Source: Montifringilla adamsi (Eukaryota; Chordata; Aves; Passeriformes; Passeridae). Taken from it: a DNA stretch of 64,000 nucleotides. The notes beneath the pieces were generated by a model, which did no database searches, was not told the origin of the DNA, and saw nothing but the letters and a program-made list of their open reading frames with translations. This document shows positions 36,665 to 47,507 of this stretch, in pieces. Position 1 is the first letter of the stretch. Every line of letters begins with the position of its first letter. Position numbers and translations under genes: made by a program. Where the stretch lies: NCBI GenBank assembly GCA_017590115.1, contig JAGGNK010006892.1, forward strand, positions 13,059,736 through 13,123,735, in the 5' to 3' direction.

Positions 36665-37119
36665 AAAAATGGTTTTACGTGCTCTTTATTTAAACAAAAT
36701 GTGCAAGTGGAAGCAGAGTTTTCACATTCCTTTTTGCTAAGCAAGTTCATGCCTTTTACATTGGATAATACAAGTTCTTACATTACACACTGCAGTTTTA
36801 CACCCTCCAGAACCCAACCCTGCTGCCAAACAAGCCAGCATGGTGGGCTGGGAGTACAGCACTCACAGAAACTACCAGAGGAGACAGCCACACCAAGCTG
36901 TTCCTAAGCATCTTACACTTTACAGCTGCAGACTGAAAGAATTACACCGTCACAGACCCATTACAAACATTAGCACAGGCAACAGATAGGAGAGAGTAAA
37001 AAATAAAGGTTCACAACATGCTCAATTGACTGAAAGCTAATTGCTGTGGCATGCTGTGGGTGCTGCAGATCTCTGTGGAGGCACACACTGAAATCACCTC
37101 CAAAGTTTCTGAGAGTCTT
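36665..37119 (-). other. SLN: SLN 3' UTR (probable)
   Basis: About 450 bases between the SLN stop codon and the inferred cleavage site. No intron or repeat is seen in it. Its length is reasonable for a sarcolipin mRNA of well under 1 kb. Confidence 0.6.
36685..36690 (-). terminator. SLN: Poly(A) signal of SLN
   Basis: TTTATT on the plus strand is AATAAA on the minus strand (aaataaagagcacg). It lies about 430 bases past the SLN stop codon, the only canonical signal at a fitting distance. Cleavage would fall near 36660-36672. Confidence 0.65.
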
Positions 37120-37215
37120 TCAATCCTGATAAGACTTCACAAGGAGCCACATGAGGATCACAGTAATCAGGACAACCATGAAGTTGAGGCAAATTTCTCG
37201 TGTGGAACGTTCCAT
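37120..37215 (-). CDS. SLN: Sarcolipin, SERCA regulatory micropeptide
   Basis: Sarcolipin is a 31-residue sarcoplasmic-reticulum membrane peptide that binds the SERCA pump, lowers its efficiency and supports muscle heat production. The frame starts at ATG 37215 (context aaaaaATGG, strong) and ends with TGA at 37120. It reads [20 protein letters not shown] then [11 protein letters not shown]: a charged cytosolic head, one transmembrane helix (residues about 8-26) and a short luminal tail. Length matches the family exactly. Thr5, a known CaMKII site, and Cys9, an S-acylation site in rabbit, are present. Two oddities are Met13 in place of the usual Thr and a final Asp where mammals have Tyr. The whole coding region is in one exon, as in mammals. 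Confidence 0.96.
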   Translation of the reverse strand: MERSTREICLNFMVVLITVILMWLLVKSYQD

Positions 37216-37320
37216 TTTTTGGGAGCAATGAGGAGAGAGCAGAGGCCAGCAGGCAGAGCAAAGGGAAAACTCTGGTGACTTGCTCCAATGTGCCCTTGAG
37301 CTCAACCTTCAGGTCACAGG
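37216..37320 (-). other. SLN: SLN 5' UTR part of exon 2
   Basis: 105 bases lie between the inferred acceptor and the start codon, with no upstream ATG on the minus strand. Mammalian SLN has a non-coding first exon and the coding region in exon 2; this layout agrees. Confidence 0.75.
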
Positions 37321-37348
37321 CTGTTAAAAAAAAATAAAAAATAAAAAT
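37321..37348 (-). other. SLN: SLN splice acceptor with polypyrimidine tract
   Basis: On the minus strand atttttattttttatttttt continues to ttttaacag, directly before CCTGTGACC. This is a strong U-rich acceptor and fixes the left border of the SLN intron. Confidence 0.75.
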
Positions 37349-38711
37349 ATGTAAAGGACAGATGCATGAAGGTAACAAATTCCGTCGAGTTTTTTATGTC
37401 AATCTAAATAAATGTTGTTTCAGTGGCCAGGAGTCAGTAAGCACTGGGGTGCTAAGAAGTAAAAGCCATCTTTGGCAGCTTATCACCTTCTTTGATTTCC
37501 AGCAAGGATGTTCCCAGTGTCACCCCAAAATATAGAACACAGGGTCGAGCAGTCTGTGGAAATCAATGCTGCTTGCTGCAAGTATTTTCAAATAAATAAT
37601 GCCCAAGACCCATTTCAACAAGTATACATTGTAAATAGACTACTGTTAAGAGTTTTTAAACTCCTATATTTGTAGGTGTATTGCTTTTTAAAAATTAAGC
37701 ACAAACTATTATTTTATAGAGAAAGATTAATAAATGTGAATTATTTATTACTACTAAAAGTACAAGGAGAACCTAAGGTTAGACATTTTAATTGCTGAAG
37801 AACTTCACATATTTTGTAAGTCATTTCCACAGATGAAATAGTATTTTCTCAATAAACTTCTGCCTTTCCTGAAATTTCAAGAAAAAATTGAATTGAAAAA
37901 TGCTAAAAATCTCATATTTCAAAAATCCCATTTGAGTTGTACTCATAAACTTTTCTGTTGGTTATTGCTTTTGTTTACTTTATGACAGCAATTTTTGAAT
38001 TTTATATGATTTTGGAGTGCATGCAGAGAAAAGAGAATACTTTATCACAAATATCATGCACTAATCTCTGCACACCATGTAAATAAAATAAGAACACTTA
38101 AACAAATGAAACATTAAATCTAGACAAAGAATTTCAACTATACAACCAGATTAGGCTGTAACATCTCCGGTGCAAATGAGAAGCCTTGGGACCATACCAG
38201 CATGAAGACAGAGAGTTTCAATTTGAAATACTTTAGTTCGCAGATTAAATATTAAAAGCCTAGTGCCTGCAGTTAACAAATTCCTACATTTTCAAGTTGT
38301 TTTGCTAGCCTTCTATGCCCTTGCACATGAGAAAATCTGACCTAATAAGTAAGCCAGTTCTTTTACCTTGAGGAGGTAGATGGAGCCCAGTGGTTCTGCC
38401 TCTGGACTTTGGGTCACTGCAGATAATTTTTCCCTCCAAGCTTCTGCCTATCTCCCACTCGATCTGGATGCCCTGTCCCTGCGTGGGAACTAAAGTAGGC
38501 TGAGGGTGGAGACCAACAAGTGCATTGGCAATCCAGGTGCTGACATCACCCCCCCCAAATATTTTTAAAGGGCTAAGCTGGGCTGCAAATTTGGTTAAGG
38601 CTGTTTGTGCAGTGGGCTTTGTGGGTAGATTTGCTTCTTTTGCCATGGTGCTGTACTGACAGCAGAGCTGTGTGCATCCCTTGGGACTCAATTGGAACTG
38701 ATAGACAATTT

Positions 38712-38990
38712 CATACAATCATAGAATGGTTTTGGTTAGAAGGAACATTAAAAATTATCTAGTTCCAACTCCTCTGCTGTGAACAGGGATGCCTTCTACT
38801 AGACCAGGTTGCTCAGAGCCCCATCCAACCTGCCCTTGAATACTTCTGGGTACTGGGGCACTGGAACAGGGCAACCTGTTCCAGTGTTTCACCACCCTCA
38901 CAGTGAAGAATTTCTTCCTAATATCTAATCTAAACCTACTCTTTGAGCTGGAAGACATTCCCTCATGTTCTCTAACTACATTCTTTCCTT
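38712..38990 (-). mobile_element. CR1 LINE, 3'-end fragment
   Basis: Antisense CR1 tail and 3' UTR: acaatcatagaatggttttg, ctagaccaggttgctcagag, catccaacctgcccttgaat, cacagtgaagaatttcttcc and ccctcatgttctc. About 280 bases, 5'-truncated, in the same orientation as SLN. Confidence 0.95.
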
Positions 38991-40822
38991 TGGCCTGTTG
39001 GTGTCTTCCCCAGTGTGGAGAAAGGGAAAGAAAGCCACTTGAAGAGTTCTGTGTGCAGAGCTAAGGATCTCAAGACCATTTCCAGGATACAGAGCCTGTC
39101 TACATATCTACCTTTTTGAGTAGTACAGTACAGCTATTGCTGTTCCACATATCTATAGTCTGCACAGCTTCTTGAGTTCATATGCATTTAGAAGAGAGTG
39201 AATATGAGCAAAATATACTTTTCATTTCAATACAAATAACTGAAACTTGATAATTTCCTGGATAGAAAAGTTTGGGACTAGTTTGTACAGAAAAGTAAAA
39301 AACATTTTTTTAAAGAACTGTTAACACTCTTACATGCTCTTCCCCCACTGAATTTCAGTGTTGGTGTGCACCTATCTGAGCATACAGAGAAGTATTTCTG
39401 CCACCATGCAGTGTTTCACTTCAGAAAGACGCTGATCCATGGCCTAGAGAGCTGTAACCCCCCCATTATCCTTATCTTTGCTCAAGGCACTGCTAGAAGT
39501 TGCTGTAAACATGAACAAGAAGAAGTGGCTATTTGCTCCCTTTGAATTGACACAGCAGAGCGAGTTGGAATGGACTGGGAGCAGACCATGCCATGGGTTT
39601 CCCCCTACTTGGAAAATACAAATATTTCCACTGAAGTCAGAGGGTCACTTCTGCAATACAGTACTGCCAGAGGAGTGGGGGGATCCTGCTCAGATTTAAA
39701 AGTGTGTAAGGCTGGCCACAACACTGACCTTATTCTCACTGCCAAACACCGTGTGATACATAGCATGCAGATAATTTATTGGTTCTGATGCCTTTTGTAT
39801 ATTTATATTCAGGCATGCTGGGACGTACTTTAGCTCAGAGTATCCAAGCTTGTTTGTCACCATCCTCCTCCCCGAGCTCCCAGGTTTCTCCCTCTGCACC
39901 ATCGCTGGCACTCACATCACGGGACGATGGCCTGGCCAGCTGGCTGGAAACCTACCCGGTGGAAAACACAACAAAACAAATAGCCGTGGGTAACCAGGGG
40001 GGTGGAGGGGAGTGTTGCTTGGGTTTTGCTGGATGATCTCCCTAAATAGTCTTCCCACGGGATCAGTGGAGGTGGGAGGGGGATTGGAACAGTGGAAGAT
40101 TTCCTTTTCATTGGTTTGACTGCCTTGCCACTGCCCTCCTACACAACCAGGCAGCACGTTCAAAAAAGCCAGTGTGCTGCGTGGGAGCCTTGTGCTAAAG
40201 TACACAGATCAAACAGCAAAGGCTTTAACCCTTGCCTCATTCAGGAGTTACATGCCTAAGTAGGTTTGCAGGGTCCTGTTACGATGCTTGCTCTACTGAG
40301 CCATCCTTTTAGGGAAGACTCGGGCAAACATCCCACACTTACAGGGATTTGGGAAATCCAGGTTGAAAATGCTCCTTTTAGCCAGAGGGAAGCAAGATTA
40401 TTACTACCATGAGCTTACCGTAGACTATTTCCTCCCTTGGGATGTTCTGAAGCAGAAATCTGTGGATTTCTCATGCTATTTCACCTTGAATCAGATAAAT
40501 TTTCACCAGAGAAAAGATGAAACATTTGAATACCATTCACCCTAATTACTGAATGTTACACAGCACTGCCCAAATATTCCCCTTGGGCTATGGAAACCTT
40601 GGGATTTATTTTACTCTCTGCTAACAGAAAACTCAGAAGTGTATTTTTAAACCTAGAACCTGTCAGCTCTGGTCCCCATGCTCAGGTCCCTGTGCTTCCA
40701 CACTGACAGAGAGCTTCTTCTCCTCTGTCCCAGTTCACCTCCCTTTTCTTTAATGTCCTGCATGACAGCTAGAAAAATCTCCCTTCTTCAAAGCAGGGAA
40801 ACAGCGCTATAAATGTCATTAA

Positions 40823-41026
40823 TCACAATACGCACAATAAACACTCTAACTCACCTCTACAGGCATAGAGGTTTCTCTCATTTTTTGTGCTGAGGATCTT
40901 GCAGTAGACCATGGGTGAGCATATAGGATCACAATTATTCATTGTTGAACCAGAACAAAGTTCATCTAACCCAACACACTGACTGGTAGCTGGGGGAAGT
41001 GTATAGAAGCACAGGAAATATAACAT
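40823..41026 (-). other. Cysteine-rich 67-codon open frame of unknown status
   Basis: An ATG-initiated frame with nine cysteines in 67 residues (6, 17, 24, 32, 36, 42, 56, 62, 65). It has a short hydrophobic N-terminus (MLYFLCFYTL) ending near PPATSQ, reminiscent of a weak signal peptide. A consensus-like donor (gag|gtgagt, exon end at 40855) lies after residue 57. It sits upstream of SLN exon 2 on the same strand, so the same donor could instead mark a non-coding SLN first exon. I do not recognise a family. A chance frame remains likely. Confidence 0.25.
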
Positions 41027-41176
41027 GATCTTTGCCTAAATATGCTTAAACATCTGGGATTCAGTCTACTGGGATTGCTAGATAGAGACTACAAACAGGC
41101 TGCGTTTATGGCTCCCTCTTGCTCATTCCATGACTAATTCTAGATCAGGCAACTTGTTAATAGTTGAGCTTTACCT

Positions 41177-41216
41177 ATATATTACATATATACACACAGA
41201 CACACACACACAGACT
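41177..41216 (+). repeat. TA/CA microsatellite
   Basis: Tatatattacatatatacac followed by cagacacacacacacag: a short interrupted (TA)n/(CA)n tract. Confidence 0.85.
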
Positions 41217-41711
41217 TGTGAAAAAAAATGGGGCTTAGCACTGAGCAGGAGGTCCAATAAACACCCCTGAGCTGTGGAATTTTCCCCGGATGCTAACTGT
41301 GAATCCAATCAGTGTCTGAACATCTGACTTCAACTGACCACAGGTTAGAGTCTGTGATTGCCAGAGGCTGAAACTTCTGCCCCCTCCACCCAACTTCCCC
41401 CCACAAAAAACCCCCACTTATTCCTGCTCTTTATGAAAAAGCATAAAGACCTTAAAGGCTGTTTCTTTAGAAAGCTGGTCTATTTATCCAAGTGATTTAG
41501 TACTGATTAGGAAAGCAGAAAGGAGAGAAAGAGAATGAAAATAGTGATTTTACTTGAAATGCTAATCCAGAGATTTAGATACAGTGTTGAATTTTTTTTC
41601 TCATTGTCACCTTTTCTCCTTTTTCTGACAGATCTGGATGTTCTCAGCTTTCAAGGGGCCATGCCAAAACTCCATTTTCATGCCTCGCATACTCAAACTT
41701 ACGGCTCCAGT

Positions 41712-41721
41712 CTATATTTAA
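41712..41721 (-). promoter_or_regulatory. MEF2-consensus site, possible SLN control element
   Basis: CTATATTTAA fits the MEF2 consensus YTAWWWWTAR. It lies about 4.4 kb upstream of SLN exon 2, a range where the SLN promoter could be. One short motif is weak evidence, and no TATA box or exon 1 was fixed beside it. Confidence 0.25.
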
Positions 41722-44700
41722 AGTTGCTGTGACTATCTCACGTTCTTCCCAGCCTACTAATCAAGTACCATATAATCTTTCAAAGCCATTCTTACACAGT
41801 TAGAGGATATTGTCCTCATTTTTGCTCTTGGCATTACCTTTCTTACCAAATGCAAAATATGTATGTATAAGTATGGACCATGAATCACACAGGTGTTTAC
41901 AATTGTTGTCAGCATAATTCCTCATTCTCTGTCAGAGCTCATTTCTTTTTGTAATATTTTCTTCTTACAACATTTTTATTCGGTTTTGGATGTTATTTCA
42001 CTAATTTTAGACTTCAGAAAATACTCATTTTATTTCTCTACAATGTTTTCAACTGGACAAATGTTACAATACTGTGAGACAAACTACAACCCCTCTGTGG
42101 CAATGTACTTAGGCCAATAAAAGACCATGTGCAACCCTGAACACAGAGGGGAAAGAAGAAAACTTGAAATTACTTCTAAAGCACCAGAAATGAGAGGTAA
42201 GATAAGAAGGATTAAGGAAAGGAGGCCTTAATTCTAAACTTTTATGCGGCTTAAACTTTTATATGGCTGTCTCAAAAAAATTTAAATGTCAGGTCATGAG
42301 TGAAGAAAACATCAACTCCCGTTCAACAGCGGTGACCCAGTCACTCCAGGGACAATCAAGCACTGAATAGCATTAAATTAATGGAGGAGAGGAGATTAAA
42401 TATCACAGATGGAATTATGCAAAAGTGCTGTTGGAAGTTAGACAAAAATAGGTGTATTTTACATCTTGGCTCCCATATTCTTGCATCTTACTTGTTCTGA
42501 ATGAGTGGAATTCTGGGACACAGCCTTCACCTTTCACAGTGCTTTACAGAAAACCATTAAAAGCCAACTGCTCCCCATGATGCTTAATGTCAGACCTTGA
42601 AGTTAATGAGTTTCTCCAGGAAGATAACTAAAGGCTAGTAGGGAATTCATGGCTACGCACTGTGATGTGTTATTGCTGCACTTGCTTGTCCAGGCAGTAC
42701 TGGTGGAAGCTACGGAGAGGGGTTTGAGCTTAAATGCTTGTAAAGCTAATTTCAGCAATCAGGATTAAGGTCACAGACATGCAGATTACTGAGGCCACAC
42801 TCTGCCATACCACCTTAAAATGTGCTGCCAGACAGAGCTGCAGTTTGGGCAGACAGAGTAGGCAGGAACATGTTAAATTCCTGGGAATATGAGCCCCTGC
42901 ATTGGCAACATCCTCAGAAGCACAGTAGTTGTGACCTTTGCCACATCTGTCTTCTGATGAATGCCATTTATGAGGTTTATGCTTGAACCAGCAGACTTCT
43001 GTCCACAAGCATAAGGTGTTAGCAGAACAGACCAGAAATCTAGTCAGCATTAGTACAAAGAAAAAACAATCTGCAGACTAGTAAGGAAATACATGAGAGG
43101 GATTGATGGCAGAAGATGCAGTGGAAGAAGAACACATTCAAATCAGAAACTAAATCAATCTCTTTAAATTTCTGAGTGGTGCAGGAAATTTCTGCAGGTG
43201 GTGGAGGAGAGACTGGTGCAGCAGGGTCGAGGGCCCAGGCAGAGAAGTGCAGATTTCTGTGCTCAGGCCATGGTGTTCAGTGTTTTTCCATCAAGAATTA
43301 TTGATGCCCTTGTAGTTATCAACATGTCACAAGTCTCTTGCAAAGAGTTCAGCTATCCTGGAACAGGTATGAGCACAGAGCAACAAGGGTGGCTGTGAAC
43401 CTTCAAGCTGTTGGTTGCATCCTGGTAAACAGGCATATAAGCAAAGACAGGGTGCTTTTCCCTGGAAAAAAAAGGGGCAGCTTTGTAAGTAACTGTAAAG
43501 TAACTTCTGAGTAAGAGTTTGGCCACGAGTTTCCACTGATGTCAGTCTGGTTCTCCCCTTACTCTAGCACAGAGTGAGGCATCTGTGCACTTACAGCCTG
43601 GTTTGATCTCTTCCATGGAAAGAAGTGAGTCTTCAATAAAATATGTCCTGGCACAGTGAAGAAATACAATTTTTATCTCTGTGAACAACAATATCAGCAC
43701 TACTGGTATGTGACAAGCTTTCAGCTTAACCCATACAGCTGTTGTGCGAGCTCTCACACCTCTGAAGTCACTTACAAGGCAGCCTGTAACCCCGCCCTGA
43801 GCAGGAGCTTTGCCTTTAGTTGCCAAGTAGCGACCAGCTGTTGTGCCAACACACCCTGGTACTTCCAGCCAGCAGTGTCTGTGTGGGTTTGCAGGGCTCT
43901 GGGCTGATGAACCTGCCTCTGAAGGCTCCCAGCCCAGCTCTGCTGGAGCATGCAAACCACAGGGCTGCCCTTAGCCCTCTGTGCTGTGTGGTCCCCCTGC
44001 CTCTGTCACACTTACCATGGACCAGCAAACACGGATGCCATGGAGCACGTGCTGCCTTTCAAGAGAGCAGCACTATTTCTCCTCAGACAGACAACATCCT
44101 GCCCAAACCCTCATGACAAAGCTGTGGCAGCCACAGGGGAGTGTTAAACACTCCTGGCTGGCTGTAAGAATACAGAGGGGGTGTGCTCCAGAGGGATGAT
44201 GGGAGCTGTCCTGAAGGATTGTCAGTGCTGAAGGAGAATGTGGCAGGGGAGCAGCCTGTGCGTGCAAAATCCGAAAGGAGTGGAGGGCACCACTCTCTGT
44301 GCACCCAGGAAGCAAATCCTTTGACAGCCCCACTTGAGTTCAACAGACAGTCCCACCCAAATCTAACAAAGGAAAAGTCTGACTAAACCTTGGCCAAACT
44401 TGGTTCTCAAATACCACTCCAAGAAGCAAGAAATTCTGGGTATGCCCTACTTGTTTGTGCAAGCTTTCATTCCCTCCCATTCTCACTACTTCACAAACAC
44501 CAACAGCAAACTCTTTGACAAAATAATGCACTTGGTTCAATGAACAAAAAAAACAAACTCAACCAAAAAACACCATGGTAGGACGTCACCCTCAGCCAGG
44601 AGATCATCAGGAAGTGACTACCAGCAGCAGGCTGGTATTTTATATAGTCCAGCATCCACAGTAAGAGGACAGAGATCCCACTCCTGGGAACATGGAAAGG

Positions 44701-44797
44701 AACTGTCCTTCCCTAGGGACACTCAGAGAAACATGTGAACAGAACCAGCAAGCTGAAGGCTAGCCTGGAACCTGTCTGGGGCAGGGGGGAAATGAAA

Positions 44798-44870
44798 AAA
44801 GAAAACCAAACCAAACCCCAAACAAACAAAGAAACCACCCCAAAAAAAAAACCCAAACCCCACCAAGAAA
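44798..44870 (+). repeat. A/C-rich low-complexity tract
   Basis: Repeated words aaaccaaaccccaaacaaac, aaagaaaccaccccaaaaaa and aacccaaaccccacc. It is composed only of A and C apart from single G or T bases. Confidence 0.85.
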
Positions 44871-46431
44871 AACAGCTAGAAAGCAACTGCCCCGCTCCTG
44901 GAGTTATGGATCTCAGAGGTAGAGGTACATAGCAAGCCACACACTTTCATCCAGAAATCAAGAAAAAGAAGTGTAGGGGTATACAAAAGAGAATGTGTGG
45001 GGTGAGCTCTGGGTCCAGCTCAGGACTGGTAGAGAGGAAACCACACTAATCTGGGTATCTGTATTAGAAGCAGGAATATTGTTGATTTTAAACAACAATA
45101 AAAGCTTATCTCTATAAATGCTTCGCAGCATGAACCCTGGTAAAGCACAGTTTAGCACTCACTATCAATTAGATACAGGGTTTTACAGTAGTCTGAGTTT
45201 GTGGATGCTGTAGACAAGAGCCCTCAGACAATGCTTGGATCAGGGGGAAGCCAACAGACCTGGAAGCCCTAATGCTTCTGCAAGATTTAGGTGTCCTCTA
45301 CAAATATGAACATATATGATGAATAGATTAACTGCCACTAAACAGGACCTGAAACATCTCTTCTGGCCCACCACTACCTCAAACACCCCTTGCAGAGATG
45401 TTGACACTCAAATTGAGAGTCTATCCATTGAGACAAATCCAAAGCCAGTGTTATTTAGCAAGAAAAGCTCATGAAGGATCTCATCCTTCTCTCACTGAAT
45501 TCCAGAGGAGTCTTATTATGGGTTTTAGCAGAGGCTGAGCAGAACCCAAAGTATTGAGTTGCATTGCTTTGTGCTCATCAGGAAAAACAGAGCTAAAAAG
45601 GGCTGGATTGACTTGGTGGAGGGGAAGGCAGGAGCAGATCCTCTCTCAGCACGGATTCACCCTTCACTTTTGAGATGTTTATACACAAAGCCAAAGACAG
45701 TCAAGAGGTCTCTAATGACTTTCTAATCACAGCAGTCATTTACCCTGTGTGAGTGGGATGAAATCTAATATAAAGCTTGACTCAAGACAATGCAGACCAG
45801 AGTTTTGTAACAACTAATGAAAATAAATTGTTATTCTTTCTCAGAGCAATGTACTTTTATGGAATTTTATGGAATGATTGAGAAGTAAAACCCACCTACT
45901 CTCAAGAATTCAGTAACTCTTTCTTTCTCCAGGACCCAGACAATTGCTCTAGGCTATGAAATGCACCTGAAAGTACTTTTGAGATTTAAATCCTTGTCAG
46001 GATTTAATCCAGAAAAAAAGTTTAAATAGCCAAATTAGTGGAACAGTCCAAAACAGCACGCTCAGCCTGGGCCCTGCCAGTGCTTCTTCTTTCCTTTTAC
46101 TTAGTCAAAATCTACACCTATTATAATTGCCCTCCCAGTCTGTTTTGATGGCCATATGTTCTGGGTCCTGGAAAGACAAGTGCAAAGAGTGAACAGTAAC
46201 TTTTAACAGGACTACTACAGGACTACTAACAGGACTACAGTAATGTATTGGGAGCAAAGTCTTTTAACACTAGATAGCTACGTCACTAAGGTTAAGCTTC
46301 CTCCATTGTTTGAGATAAATGTTCTTTGCCCTCTTTTTGTCTTAGTAATCACAGTTTGTGCATCACTGATGAATAGTTAAACCCGCCTTTTGCTTTCTGC
46401 AAAATCAATTCACGTATCTCTGGGTGACCAG

Positions 46432-47034
46432 ATGGAGGCTTCGTTACCTGAGGGTGTACAACTGCAGAGAGGAGCAAGTGAGCAGCACGCAGACACCCAT
46501 TCTTACACCCACAGACTTCAGCGTTATGTGGCTAAGAGGCAAATAGGAGATCCACTCTCTGCTCAGCTCTCTTACCTTTCCTTCTCTTCCCCTATTAATA
46601 CATTATCTTTCACTCCCTGCCCTGGAATAGGAAACTACTTGTTTTGGCCTCTTAGGGCTTGGTTAGCAAACCTGTGCACTACCAAACCAGCTGTCATCAT
46701 GACTGTCTTGGGATCAGGTCATGGACATAATCCTGCAGCAGTGAAGCTGACCTGCCAGTGTGCACTCAGTGTTTATGGCAGCTGGAGCAGGGCACCCCAC
46801 CTTCCCTTCACCTTTGGGTGTGCTCCTCAGTGCTACCCATTTTGCACAGTGCAAACACTTCATAGGTGGTTACAAGATGCTCTGCTTAAAAATGTTGTGT
46901 TGAAAGCATTGGCTGAATGCACCTCTGGCACCTGCCCCTCCGAAGTATCTTCCAATTCTTCTTTATTGGAAGGTGTGTTATCTGCCATCTTCCAGACCTT
47001 TCTGCATCACAGGAGACACTTTCCAGGTAGGTAG
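46432..47034 (+). other. Open frame of 200 codons, unrecognised
   Basis: The longest ATG-started frame outside repeats, beginning MEASLPEGVQLQRGASEQHA in the context ccagATGg. No transmembrane pattern, signal peptide or known motif is evident. There is no recognisable promoter, and introns or poly(A) support are missing. Its right end runs up to the CR1 copy at 47080. In moderately GC-rich vertebrate DNA a frame of this length can occur by chance, so coding status is open. Confidence 0.15.
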
Positions 47035-47079
47035 TCTGGCTAAATTGTGGACAATAGTTAATTCTTACCCATTGCAGGA

Positions 47080-47507
47080 CATGATCCAGTGAGCACAAGT
47101 GCTGTGAGGAGCAGCTGAGGGAACTGGGGGTGTTCAGCCTGGAGTAAAGGAGGCTCAGGGGAACCTCATCACTCTCTACAGCTGCCTGACAGGAGGGTGC
47201 AGATAGGTGGGGGTCAGTCTCTTCTTCCAGGTAATAAGCAACAGAACAAGAAAAAATGGCCTCAAGTTGCACTGGGGAGGTTTAGATTTTATTAGGAAAA
47301 ATTTCTTCACCGAAAGAATTACCAAGCATTGGAACAGGCTGCCCAGGAAAGTGGTGGAGTTGTCATCCCTGGAGGTGTTAAAAAATGTGTAGATATTTCA
47401 GCAGGGGTTGGAGTGACATGGTTTAGTGGTGAGCACAGCAGTGCTGTGTTAACAGTTGCACACAGTGACCTTAGAGGTCTTTTCCAACCTAAATGATTCT
47501 ATGATTG
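47080..47507 (+). mobile_element. CR1 LINE, 3'-end fragment
   Basis: CR1 3' UTR blocks in order: gctgaggagcagctgaggga-like start, gtgttcagcctggagtaaag, ctacagctgcctgacaggag, ggaacaggctgcccaggaaa, tccctggaggtgttaaaaaa and the end ttttccaacctaaatgattctatgattgtaa. About 430 bases. It belongs to the subfamily whose 3' part carries the tggtttagtggtgag block. Confidence 0.95.

Larger units (their letters stand above)
37349..46431. other. SLN intron/upstream region, no recognised coding exon
   Basis: SLN exon 1 and promoter should lie within the first several kilobases of this stretch on the minus strand but could not be fixed. The region holds one CR1 (38712-38990), a short CA microsatellite, an A/C-rich tract, a cysteine-rich small open frame (40823-41026) and a MEF2-like site (41712-41721). 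Elsewhere I see nothing I can name. Confidence 0.55.

Noticed and set aside
43542..43955. 137-codon minus-strand open frame
   Set aside because: No motif, no splice or promoter context, and several alternative frames are open in the same stretch.
46205..46242. Repeated aggactact words
   Set aside because: Minor slippage pattern of about three imperfect units; no further structure.
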